This document shows positions 31,816 to 41,644 of a stretch of 64,000 nucleotides of DNA, in pieces. The DNA is taken from contig JBAOKB010000185.1 in the NCBI GenBank assembly GCA_037044905.1, forward strand, positions 432,947 through 496,946, written 5' to 3'. The stretch is from Hortaea werneckii. Taxonomy: Eukaryota; Ascomycota; Dothideomycetes; Mycosphaerellales; Teratosphaeriaceae. The notes beneath the pieces are model-generated. The model was not told the DNA's origin. It did no database searches and worked only from the letters and a program-made list of their open reading frames with translations. A program made the translations under genes and the position numbers. Every line of letters starts with the position of its first letter. The first letter of the stretch is position 1.

Positions 31816-33536
31816 TCATCGTTTCTCCAAGCTCAGCCCAACAAAGACCACCAGCACTGCCGCATAAGCAGCGACCGAGGCCAAGACTTCATGCGGCCCC
31901 AATCTCGTTACAAGTGTGACTAGTGCGGCGAAGATAGTAATCGCTACACAGCTAGTTACGAGGCTTGCGACTTTGCCGGGCACGTTGGCCATGATGAGCA
32001 TAGGGACGATGATTAGGAGGCCGCCGAAGCTTGCCATGGCGGAGCGTTCGAGGCGCTGTTTCTTCGAGGTCATCTCGTTGGCGTGGTGTCGTCCGCCGGA
32101 CTCATTCGAGAGTAAGGGATGTTCGTAGTCTTCCGGTAGTGGCAGATCACCTTTTGGCAACACATGGGCTGGAATGAGGCCTGAGCTCTCTAAGATTCTG
32201 CGCTCAAGCGCTCGAGAGGACTTGAGGAGAAAGGGATCTTTGTCGTACCCTAGTCTAGCTTTCTCCGTCATGAAGTCTAGGTTTCGAACCGCGTCGCCTG
32301 CTGCGCGTCAGAGGCAGTAGTGCAGTACGGGATTGGAAGCAACTTACAGTAACGGTTCAGGTTGGCTTGCGTAGTGGCAGGGTATCGGCCGAGTTGGCCG
32401 TCTGTGAAGCTCGTGGCGGCACACTCTGCTAGAACTTCTTGCAATGCATGAAGATTCATCCTCTGCAGTGCAACAACATTCAGTACAGCTGTCTTTGGGC
32501 GATTCCTGTCATTCTTTGCCGTTAAAGTGTAGAACAGACTCGATTTGCCGGCGTCGAAGAGGTCATGCGGGAGCGCGCGACGCCTTTTACTTTTGTCAGA
32601 GGCATAAGCGGAGGTGATAAGTTTAGCTGGCCGCGTTATTCTGGCACGGGCGCGTGGAGGAGTGCGCCTGCCGTCTTCAGCAGCCTGATGAGCCTTTTCG
32701 CTTACACGTAGTCGCCTGTCGTCTTCAGCAGCCTGACGAACCTTTTCGCTTACACGTAGTTCGCGGTGGAAAGATGAAGGAGAGTTGTCGTTTGCGCGCC
32801 TAAGGTCTTCAGCGGACTGATGGCCCTTGGTGCTTATTTGTTGTTGGTATCCGGAAGATGGAGGAGGAATACCGTTTGTGCGCCTACCATCTTCAATGGA
32901 CTGATGCAAATCTTTGCCTATGTCTCCTCTGCGCAGGGAAGATGGAATAGGGGTTTCGTTTTCGCCTGATTTTAATAGAACCCCCTCCGAAGGCATCAAC
33001 GATAATGGATCTTCCATGTCTAGGCGTGGTGTGGGCTTCGAAGCATCGCTGTCGTTTCTGCGAGCTCTCATTCTAATTTCCTCGAGCTCCCAGTCTGCCA
33101 TCGAGTAACACAAATCGTTTACTCTTGAAATGCATTTATAAAGATCGAAAGTCAACTTCTCAGCTTGCGACTGGAATATTCTACCAGGCGACGGTTCACT
33201 GTCATCTGCAGAGGATTTCTGTAGTTTGCGCTCTGTATTGATGTCTTCTCTAGTTCCCTGCAGCTCACTGGCATCGCTACTAGGTACAGGGTAAGCTGAA
33301 GCTGGCGGCGTGCCAGTCTGGACATCGCCTTCGACTTTAGATGCTTCCTGATCCTGGACTTCGTCGGCCGGACGCAGAGTATCGCTTGATGATTCAGATT
33401 TGGAGACGGTTTTCGAATCCGAAGCCGAGCTCAAGTCCTTCTGCGACGCATCTGAGGGCTGCTGATCCTGCGGCTCCGTAGGCGCGCCATCAGCTTCTAG
33501 GACAGTAGATACTGCCTGCTGAGCCGCTGCCGACAT
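31816..33536 (-). CDS. DUF6594-domain membrane protein
   Basis: Two exons (33536-32348, 32300-31816) around a 47-nt intron (GTAAGT...GCGCAG) encode 557 residues. An in-frame Met at 33578 would add 14. The N-terminal ~300 residues are acidic, Ser/Glu-rich and disordered. They include four degenerate copies of a K-xx-Q-S/A-A/I-ED-x-RR motif (about residues 220-320). The DUF6594 domain follows: LNVVALQRMNLHALQEVL, then, after the splice junction, RYSGDAVRNLDFM and the KDPFLLKSSRALERRIL segment. Two or three C-terminal transmembrane helices end the protein (LLIIVPMLIM, LVTSCVAITIFAALV, ASVAAYAAVLVVFVGL). DUF6594 proteins are abundant in plant-associated ascomycetes, and their function is unknown. 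Confidence 0.8.
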
Positions 33537-33550
33537 TCTGCTGCTGATGG

Positions 33551-33679
33551 ATGCCTGGTTAGTAGTTGTGGTCTTCAAGAAGCTTGCGTTGAGTCGAAGT
33601 GAGGACCGCGTTCGGCTAATGTATGCCTAGTTAGTATTTGTGGTCTTCAAGAAGCTTGCGTCGAGTCGCAGTGGAGAAC
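33551..33679. repeat. 72-bp-spaced tandem duplication at DUF6594 5' end
   Basis: Copies at 33551-33606 and 33623-33679 share GTGGTCTTCAAGAAGCTTGC and flanks with few changes. The first copy overlaps the alternative upstream start codon (33578) of the DUF6594 gene, so the duplicated unit lies in its 5' leader. Confidence 0.85.
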
Positions 33680-33730
33680 TTGTGTGTAGGTAAGAGCTGA
33701 GAAGACATATCGACTTCACAGCTACTATGT

Positions 33731-34120
33731 AAGCTTCCGAACAGGCTGGTGGTGGCTGAGTAATTCTAGGCGAGGCGGAGCATGTACTCCCTAGCATGTA
33801 CTACGCAGGTATGTATTAAGACACCAGGAATCTCCAAAATGCGCCACTCTGCTTCTTCCATTAGTAGGGGCTTCTTGAAGTATTGAGAGAAAGAGAGAAT
33901 GCGTATCGGACTTTCAGCTGAGCTTCCAAATCAGGTCGGTGGTGGTGGCTGAGGTACTGCTAAGCGAGGCGGAGCAGGACGCCACGAATCTCACAATGCG
34001 CATTGCGCTTCGTATACCCGGGCGGTCGAGTTAGAGTAGCCTTGCATATGCTTTTAATGCGCATCGCGCTTGATACACCGGTCGGGTAAAGGTAGCCTTG
34101 CATATCATTAATGCATACAC
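33731..34120. repeat. nested diverged duplications downstream of glutamine synthetase
   Basis: Two repeat families overlap. A ~120-bp unit starts with AGCTTCC and a GGTGGTGGCTGAG...GCGAGGCGGAGCA block, at about 33731 and 33921. A shorter ATGCGCATYGCGCTT...TAGCCTTGCATAT unit starts at 33996 and 34057, with a fragment at 34111. No coding frame is preserved. Confidence 0.75.
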
Positions 34121-34228
34121 CGGGTCGTGGGATAAGGTATTCTTTTTGTATTGCTGAAATCCCACAGGTAACGGGCGATCGAAGTGCTCTGCTAAAGCGT
34201 AGGAAAGGGGGGCTGGAGTTGCCGACTT

Positions 34229-35987
34229 TTATACAGTCTCTATATACCGTCGCACCTCCCTGTAGCAAAACACCCGTTAGCAAGTAAGATCCTCTCTGAC
34301 ATAAAACGGAGATAGCGAAATAGAAGCAAGCAGCGACTCTCGCAGCTCCTATGCCCGAAGCGACAGATCCAAGCGGGAAATCCACAAAAGCAAAAAAAAA
34401 AAAAAAGGAGAAAGATAAACATACCAATCCGTCACAGCCTCATCCCACAACCTCACCTCATGCTCCCGCGTCCCAGCAAAATGCTCCACAAACTCATCCC
34501 CAAACACCTCTCTCGCCACACTCCCCTTCCGCGCAAACCTCTCCGTCGCCTCCTTCAAACTCTTCGCCAACCTCTCCCCTTTATCCGCACTGCCGCCAAC
34601 ATCCTGTCCCCGGGCTAACGGCGCAATCGGGAGCGGCAATTTCTTCTCGATCCCGCGGAGTCCGAGGGCGAGAATGGCGGCGAAAACGAGGTAGGGATTT
34701 GCGTCTGCGCCGGCGACGCGGACTTCGAACCGCGTTCCTTTGGGCGAAGCGGTGGGTGGGGCGATGACGCGGATGGACGCTGCGCGGTGCTCGAGACCCC
34801 AGGATACCGTTACGGGGGCCCAGAAGTTCTCCACGAGCCGTTTGTAGCTGTTTACTGTGGGTGCGACGATGGGCATTACGTCGGCTAGGCCGTCGAGGAT
34901 GCCCGCGAGGAAGTGCCGGCCTGTGTCGGAGAGGTGCTTGATATCTTCGTACTGGGGGTTGGGGTCCGGCGAGTCGCGCGCGAGGAGGTTGGAGCCGGTT
35001 TTCGGGTCGCAGAGCGAGACGTGCACGTGGCCGGAGTTGCCGGGGAGGCCTTGGCGGGGCTTCGCCATGAAGCAGGGTGTGATGCCGTATTTGCTGCTGA
35101 GGTTCTTGACGGCGAGTTTGAAGAGGACGGCTTTGTCCGCCATCGCTTGGATCCCGCCGTATTCCAGTGCGGCTTCGTACACGCCCGGCCCGGATTCCGT
35201 GTGCCAGCCTTCAATGTCGCAGCGGAAGTTGGCGCATGTCTCGAAGACTTTGTAGTACCAGTCTTGGTTGTGGGTTGGGCGGGTTAGGCTGTAGCCGAAC
35301 ATGCCTTGCTCGAGGCTAGGTAGGTCGTTCACGGGCTTCTCTTGGAGGAATTGGGCTGTTGCGCTCGAGTTGCGATCGTCATGGCTTGCGTTATCGTGGT
35401 GTGCCTGCGGGGCGCGGAAGGTGTAGAATTCGTATTCGGCTTGGGAAGGAAGCTTGGTCAGCTAGAGAGTCACTCAATGGATTGTTGAATACCACGAGAT
35501 GGGAAGCTTGACGCTGCATTGGCAGGAGTGTTAAGATAGTGATGCCAGACTTACCGCCCGCGAGCGCACCCATGCCGTTGGCTGCCAGCTTATCGCATTG
35601 TCTCTCTAGCAAGCTTCGCGGACACGCGCTCAGCGACTGGCCCTCAGGCTCGCGAAAACTACATAGAAAGAATGGCACATTGTTCTCCCATGGGATCCAT
35701 CTGAAGCTACTCAGATCCACCTCGGCCAGGATATCGCGGTAGCCGTTCTCGGCGTTACTGATCTTGAGCTCCTTGAAGTAGGTCTGGTCGTGCATGTCCC
35801 AGCCGAATACCACACTGCAGAACCCGAACCCGGATTGTGCTATGGATAAGAATTTCTTCTTGGACATGAGCTTGCCGCGAACCTGGCCATCGATGTCGGT
35901 GCCGCCGACCTTGACGCTGATGTCGTTCTTCAGGAGCTCGGGGAGGTCGGCGTGGGTGAGTTGGGTCGGGTCTTCTGTTATCGCCAT
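34229..35987 (-). CDS. type I (GSI-like) glutamine synthetase family enzyme
   Basis: Three exons (35987-35555, 35439-34425, 34259-34229) give 492 residues. The first intron (115 nt) uses the AG in TTCCCAAG, which restores ALAGAEYEFYTF, the conserved metal-binding strand. The second (165 nt, with a 14-A tract on the plus strand) leads to a 31-nt last exon encoding only EVRRYIETV after the split Trp of VTDW. The catalytic core is complete: GWHTESGPGVYEAAL, PGNSGHVHVSL, the ATP-binding region with NSYKRLVENFWAP, and EVRVAGADANPYL. It has no fused amidohydrolase, unlike FluG. Stand-alone fungal GSI-like enzymes are poorly characterised and some relatives gamma-glutamylate polyamines, so ammonia assimilation should not be assumed. 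Confidence 0.88.
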
Positions 35988-37086
35988 GGTGTGTAGATGT
36001 GTCGCTCGACCGTGTTGCGAGGAGGTTGATGGTGTGAATGTCTACAGGAAAGACGCAGCGGTACACTGTCAAGGCGCAGTAGTGTCAGTCTGCCAGTCTG
36101 TCAATGTTGCTTGACTCCGCTGTTGAATCGGAGCCGTGGATATTCGCGGGGTAGCGATAAGTTGATAGTATTGCTACTAAGTAAGGGTATTGCGCGGTGG
36201 TGGATCTGCTCACGGGGGCTCAGACAACAGATCGCCCGCTAGTGACCCGCCGTCGCGTGGCCGGATCTTCACCGGGCTTGAGCCTCAATCCAGTCGACCC
36301 AGTCATGCAACCGACTGCATCATCTTCGCCTCCAGGTGCCTGTTTGAGAAGCAAGTCTCCAGGGTCTAGCCTTGCCCTGGCTGAGTCTGCATGTCGAGAT
36401 AGCTGGACATGTAGCGAAGGTACCATCGTTCAGCAACAAAATATCGTGTATCCAGATGGCTGTTCTGAGAACATGACAGCAGCTCAACAAGAGGACGACG
36501 GCTATGGCTCGGCGCGAACGCAATGACGATCCTTTTACCCACGAAGGAATGTCGTTCCTCGATCTTTTTACAGAAATCTTCTTGCGGGATCGAATGGAGA
36601 GCTATAGGCAGTTCATTGAGCACAACAACACGGCATTTTGGTCTCAGTTGATTGTATCCGACATAGTTTAGTACAGTAAGATACATAGTGGTTACTAGTA
36701 CTGTAGTACAGTATCTTGTCATATCACTGCACCGTTGGCAAATCCATGGAATGCGGTCATCACGACCCCATTCACTCCACCGCCCCAGCCCTAGCGTCGG
36801 CCTCTCGGTCGGCAACCGACGACAAGGTTATCGGGCGGTGAGTGTCAAGTTTGCCTCATCCCACCAAAAGGCGCGTCGTCTTGACGCTATCGGACCACAT
36901 GTGGCCCTCCATCCTTCATCAATCTCTCCTGCATTGACCTTTTCCCCCCCAAGCCACCCCGTTCCAAGTCTCTTTGTCTATCCCGCTTTCTGACTTGGTT
37001 TTCGACACAAATCCCGTGACGCTAGCTAGACCTTCTCGATCCGAAAAAGGAAGGCACCGCATTCCTCTCGATACCACTCGAACAAC
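35988..37086. other. divergent intergenic region, 1.1 kb
   Basis: It lies between the divergent starts of the glutamine synthetase and the dehydrogenase, so it should hold both promoters. A 15-bp inverted repeat (TACTGTA-g-TACAGTA) lies at 36699-36713, with its right arm part of a direct TAGTACAGTA pair (36669 and 36704). No gene is supported. Confidence 0.55.
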
Positions 37087-38156
37087 ATGGTGTGTCTGAG
37101 CGTGAACCTATGCCCGAGCGTCCTACTGACCGTACACAGTCTACCAACGTCGAAGCTGGTCTGCACCCGCATGGCCGCCTCGCAGGCAAGAATGCCATGA
37201 TCACTGGTGCCGCCGGGTACGTCTTGCCACCGGAGTGAAAAAGACTTCACTTCATCCATAGCCTCATCCCACGGCTGCCCACCTCGATAAGCCACCAAAC
37301 TAACTATCTACAGCGGCATCGGTCTCGAGACCACCATCCTCTTCCTCCGCGAGGGCGCCAGCGTCCTCATGTGTGACATCTCCGAGCCTGCCCTCTCCAA
37401 GGCCCTGGCCAAGGTCATGGACATGACGACCTACGTCTCCGGCCGTGTCGACACCGCCCGCTGCGACGTGTCCAAGGAAGAGGACGTCGAGGCCTGCGTG
37501 AACAAGCTCGACGAGTGGGGCGGCGTCGACGTGATGTTCAACAACGCCGGGATCATGCATGCCGATGACGCCGGTAAGTCTCACCACCCCCAATGCCTCT
37601 TTTACATTCCCTCACACTGACTTTCCTTGTAGACGCCACCTCCACCCCGGAGAAGATCTGGGACATGACCATGTCCATCAACGTGAAAGGCGTCTGGTTC
37701 GGCTCCAAGCACGCCGTGCTGTCACTCCGCAAGCACAACAAAACCAAAGGCAGCATCATCAACACGGCCTCAGTCGTCGCCCTCGTCGGCTCCGCCACCC
37801 CGCAACTGGCCTACACGGCCTCCAAGGGCGCCGTACTCTCGCTGACCCGCGAGCTAGCCATCGTGCACGCCCGCGAGGGCTTCCGCTTCAACGCCCTCTG
37901 TCCCGCGCCGCTGAACACCCCGCTCCTGCAGGACTGGCTGGGCGAGGACAAGGAGAAGCGCCACCGTCGCGAGGTCCACTTCCCGACTGGTCGTTTCGGC
38001 GAGGCGGTCGAGCAGGCCCAGGCCGTCGTTTTCCTCGCTAGTGATGAGAGCTCGTTTGTGAACGCGACGGATTTCACCGTCGATGGTGGTATGAGTCGCG
38101 CTTATGTTACCCCTGAGGGCCCGGCTACGGCTGCTCCCCGTAACCTTGGCCGGTAA
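37087..38156 (+). CDS. short-chain dehydrogenase/reductase
   Basis: The best model has four exons: 37087-37089, 37140-37216, 37314-37573 and 37633-38156, encoding 287 residues. The first exon would be just the ATG (context AACAACATGG), joined over a 50-nt GTGTGT...CACAG intron to give MSTNVEAGLHPHGRLAGKNA. The alternative is an unspliced start at 37110 (296 residues). The classical SDR fold is clear: TGAAGGIG cofactor motif (23-30), Asp48 after beta-2, which favours NAD(H), NNAG (103-106), Ser160, and catalytic Tyr174/Lys178 in YTASK. The C-terminus has the FLASDESSFVNATDFTVDGG block of 3-oxoacyl-ACP-reductase-like enzymes. Substrate unknown. The gene is GC-rich and codon-biased toward C-ending codons, suggesting strong expression. 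Confidence 0.9.
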
Positions 38157-38404
38157 AAGGGAATCGGGGCCATGGGTTTCTTTTTGACGAGATGATGAAT
38201 GAGGTCATTGGTGTGCGCAGGTGATGGCTCTTCGTATTAGAAGAGGGATTGTGCAGCTTTGGACGAATTTAGAACGATATACATTTCATGCGGATAGACG
38301 GCTTTCCGGAGAGGCCTCAGATTTGTCGAGTTGATGGTGGTGTAGAAATCCCCTTCCGCACATGCGCGGCTTTCATCCTCTATGCTTCTCCTAGCTGCTG
38401 TCCC

Positions 38405-38447
<43 letters not shown>

Positions 38448-38762
38448 CGCGCCTGTGTGGCTCTCAGCTCTTCCTTGATTTCAAGCTGAAGTTTCAGTTG
38501 GATTTTCATCAAACCCTCGCGCTATTCTTATATATACCCATATATATTATCCCCTTGCTGATTTCTTTTAGAACCTATTAATTCCGACGAGACTCTCCAC
38601 TCCTCTATCATCCCCGAGTGGCCTCAGTCGTCTGCCGCATTCCGCCCAAAGACAGGAGGGGGGGACAGTAATCGGATCGGACCAAAAGCCAGCCAGCCTT
38701 GTTGATTCCTTCAACAAAAGTTCTGCTCTACCTAGCAACCTCCAAAACTCAAACCGGCCGGT
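38157..38762. other. convergent intergenic region with C41 run
   Basis: It lies between the 3' ends of the dehydrogenase and QCR8-like genes. The only marked feature is a long C homopolymer, listed separately. No gene is supported. Confidence 0.6.
38406..38446. repeat. C41 homopolymer
   Basis: 41 consecutive C, closed by GCGCGCGCC. It lies about 250 bp past the dehydrogenase stop. The length is as given in this sequence; such runs are hard to sequence, so the true number may differ. Confidence 0.9.
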
Positions 38763-39414
38763 CTACCTTTCTTCTTCTTCGACCCCAAACTCTGCCCGTC
38801 CCCGCTTCGAATTGAGATATCTATTCCTATGCACATACAGTCCTCTCAAGTCAGCCCTCTGATTCCGATCGGCCACCCATCCACTTCTCCTTTCCCCCGG
38901 CAAAGCAGTCTCTTCCGGAGTTAAAAAACGAAAAGAAGAAGAAAAAGTTGTCATCGAAATGGGCGGGAAAGTGCGAGACTTACCGCTCCTCCGCCCACCT
39001 CATCACCAAATACCCGCCCATCAACGGCGGGACGACATACCAAAATTGGTTCCGACATCTTCGAAGGACATTCCAAACTCCGCCTCGAGTCCAGAGGATG
39101 TGGGAGAGAGCGATGCGGTTCCGGGAGAGGGTGTAGGTTGTTTGGCCTTTGTGTTTGGGGAGGTCTAGGTTGAGGTTGTTAAGGGGAGAAGGAAGTTGTT
39201 AGTTGGGTGGTTGTGATTTACATAGGTGATGTGGGAATAGGGCTGTTTTGGAGAATGGGAGGGGAAAGGGGAGAAGGGAAGGGGGATGGGCACCTTTGTG
39301 GCCCCAGCAGTAGACGGGCATGTGGCTGGTGTGGTCAGTAAGGGAGTGCCTTTTCTGAGGGTATGTGGGGGGAGGGAGCCAATACCCTTTTGGGACGTCT
39401 TGGTTGTATTCCAT
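38763..39414 (-). CDS. QCR8: QCR8-like subunit of cytochrome bc1 complex, divergent
   Basis: Three exons (39414-39294, 39164-38984, 38826-38763) give 121 residues in phase. The introns are 129 and 157 nt; the first donor, GTGCCC, is weak. The spliced product matches QCR8 in order: WGHKD, PKHKGQTTYTLSRNR, a GVWNVLRRCRNQFWYVVPP segment leading into the single membrane span (PLMGGYLVMRWAEERN), and the hallmark YLNSKRGR near the C-terminus. QCR8 sits in the inner mitochondrial membrane next to cytochrome b. Several usually conserved residues differ, and the N-terminus is longer than usual, so this may be a second, diverged copy. An in-frame Met at 39540 would extend it. None of the exons alone looks like a gene. 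Confidence 0.65.
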
Positions 39415-39934
39415 GGTGGAAGCTTGTGTGGATTTTGGAATGGAGAGACGGTTGGGTGATCCTAGGTGAAGGGGGGAAAACGGTCTTTGGAACAATGCTT
39501 GATCGATGTGAACGAGGGACGCAACACGTGAGGATGTCAAGGAGGAGAGATTTATATCTCATTTCAGTGTCGGCCATCGCCTGGCAATAATAGTAGTCGT
39601 GACCTCTTTCATGGGAGCCAACACCATCGGTATATCTTTCATCAGCCAATCAGAGGGCGGATAATGCACCGGTCCCACTTGCGTCTCGCATTCTCATTCA
39701 GGGACAAGACATTAACCCAGCGCTTGCAAGGTCTGAATCGTGTTGAACTGTTGCTACTGCTCGCATAATTGTGATGAAGTCGAGTCTACTGGACGTATGG
39801 ATGCTGATGCTCTGCCAGGCCGATGGCGATGCTGATCGATTGTTTTGATCTCAAACTTCGCCCCATACCCGCTTGTTCTGTTGCCTCCATCTATCTAAGT
39901 CTTGAACCGGCTCTTTCATAGCGATGCATTTGCA
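39415..39934. other. intergenic between minus-strand genes
   Basis: It contains the presumed promoter of the QCR8-like gene (right-hand side of its start) and the 3' flank of the Zn2Cys6 regulator. No separate gene or repeat is seen. Confidence 0.5.
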
Positions 39935-41311
39935 TTAAAGGTAGATACAGATTGATGGCAAGCTCTTAGCCAGATCAATAAATCTTAGCCCGGCACAACT
40001 ATCTCGAGCCTGCCAGCATTGCTCCAACCATTCCTGGATCCAACTCCTCGCTGACGGGAAGACGCTGTATACATACTTTGGCAGCACTTGTCGGATTCTT
40101 TCTCGTTCAAACGAGGTAGTCGCTTCCGCTGTAGCAACTACAAAAGGTGTGATGACCAGTCGAGCCGGCTGACCAGTGGCTGTGCTTGCTAGTTCGAGGT
40201 CTGAGATGATACTGTTTGCCATGTATGATGCTAGATCGTCTTGTTCGCCGTAGGTATAGTGCAGCCGGTGGATGAAGAGTAAAAGCATCGTCTTATGCAC
40301 GCGAGATTGTGTCAGTATATGAGCTGTTTCCGTCGAAGTTAGGTCACGTAGCATAGGTGGCGAGATGTCCGGTCGCCATGATTCTATCGCTATTCTGATA
40401 TCTTCTAGGCGCTTGCAAGATGCCGTTCTAACGTCGTCACTCTCTTGTCTCTGATTATAAGGATGGAGGCGAGCAAGGCATAGATCGAATGCCATGTTTA
40501 ACAGCGGAGCGCATGTTTCAAAGAAACTGCTCGGGTCTCTGATACTCTGCTTATCAGTAGCGACTCGCATAATAGGCATCTGTCCATGCAGCAAGCTGTC
40601 ATATATATCCATTGCAGCCATCGAAACGACGACAGGATGCGCGGCGAACTTCATTCCTGGCTCACCAAGACATCGCAGATGCCCAAGCAAGTACCGTCTG
40701 AGGGGCGAAGCGCTAGACCCAAATGCACAGTGAGCATGTATCACCAGACTAGTCCCCAGCCAAAGCCACGGCACAAAGTCAACCTCTGTCGACGGACACG
40801 GTAGACTGCGGAACTTGCTAAGCGCCACCGCACCTTGTTTGGTATTCGCTTCGCGGTCGAATTCAAGGCTATCGATGGATTTGGATACCGCTAGCGCGCC
40901 GTACATTGCGAAGATGCCATCGTGCAGGTTTTCATAGTTGCTGAGGAAGCTGAATATGGCCTGTTGGTGCAATTCCGGGCCCACGTTTCGTTCGGTCGCA
41001 AAGTCCTTGAACTGTGTGAAGTCCGAGAAGCGTCGCACGATGAGTTCTTCATTGGGGTTCAGGTTTCCAAGTTCTGAGCCAAAGGGCGGTTGTGGACCTG
41101 GTGCTCGACCTTGCTTTGTCCTCGTTGATGGTTCACTCGCAATAGTTACTGGCTGAAGTGCAAGCCGCCGTCTTCCAAGTCGTCGAAGTGGCCGAGTCGA
41201 CAGACAATTCTTCAGAAGTCGTCGACATCGATCGCACGTTGCGTGTCCGTTCGTGTAGGTGCATTTCTCCTTCTGGGCAAAGCACCCATCACAGGCGCGC
41301 TGTCCTGGCAT
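39935..41311 (-). CDS. Zn2Cys6 transcription factor
   Basis: One exon encodes 458 residues from the Met directly before the zinc cluster; an in-frame Met 33 codons upstream exists but has no homology appeal. The binuclear cluster is Cys7-x2-Cys10-x6-Cys17-x8-Cys26-x2-Cys29-x6-Cys36, followed by a basic RPLRRLGRRR linker. The remaining ~400 residues are mostly helical, as in the C-terminal regulatory regions of fungal cluster regulators (for example the PWLWLGTSLVIHAHCAF and FFETCAPLLNMAFDLCLARL segments). It is a nuclear DNA-binding regulator. It is transcribed divergently from the epoxide-hydrolase-like gene across 333 bp, an arrangement often seen when a regulator controls its neighbour, but that is inference. 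Confidence 0.87.
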   Translation of the reverse strand: MPGQRACDGCFAQKEKCTYTNGHATCDRCRRLLKNCLSTRPLRRLGRRRLALQPVTIASEPSTRTKQGRAPGPQPPFGSELGNLNPNEELIVRRFSDFTQFKDFATERNVGPELHQQAIFSFLSNYENLHDGIFAMYGALAVSKSIDSLEFDREANTKQGAVALSKFRSLPCPSTEVDFVPWLWLGTSLVIHAHCAFGSSASPLRRYLLGHLRCLGEPGMKFAAHPVVVSMAAMDIYDSLLHGQMPIMRVATDKQSIRDPSSFFETCAPLLNMAFDLCLARLHPYNQRQESDDVRTASCKRLEDIRIAIESWRPDISPPMLRDLTSTETAHILTQSRVHKTMLLLFIHRLHYTYGEQDDLASYMANSIISDLELASTATGQPARLVITPFVVATAEATTSFERERIRQVLPKYVYSVFPSARSWIQEWLEQCWQARDSCAGLRFIDLAKSLPSICIYL

Positions 41312-41644
41312 TCTCCATCGACATGTGCTACATTTCAAGCGCCATAATGACACCTGTCGAAGTAATGTAGATATTGACACAGTCGAGGATCTCGTTATTG
41401 AATCAGGCAATATACGTTACTGTCCATTGATGTTTGATAGCATGATGTCTCCGTGGCCGAATGGCGAGCACCTCTTGCTTACATAACATGGAAAGCTGGA
41501 AACGAGCATTGACGATGATGGAGGTGAATCTCTGCACGCAAGTGGTTGCAAGTGTCCCTCGCGCATACTGCAGCTTGTCTGCGCCTCTAAAGACTGCATC
41601 GCATGCTTTGCAGATAGTGCAAGAGGCATTCCGAGCAGTGGGTC
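41312..41644. promoter_or_regulatory. divergent promoter region, Zn2Cys6 regulator / hydrolase
   Basis: 333 bp between divergent starts. I did not find a paired CGG-type site that I would call a Zn2Cys6 operator with confidence. Confidence 0.5.

Noticed and set aside
34229..35987. FluG-type fusion for the glutamine synthetase
   Set aside because: The protein is 492 residues with only the glutamine synthetase fold; no amidohydrolase domain is encoded upstream.
41450..41480. TGGCCGAATGGC resembling a tRNA A-box
   Set aside because: No matching B-box (GGTTCRANYCC) at tRNA spacing and no cloverleaf pairing; it lies in the divergent promoter of two protein genes.
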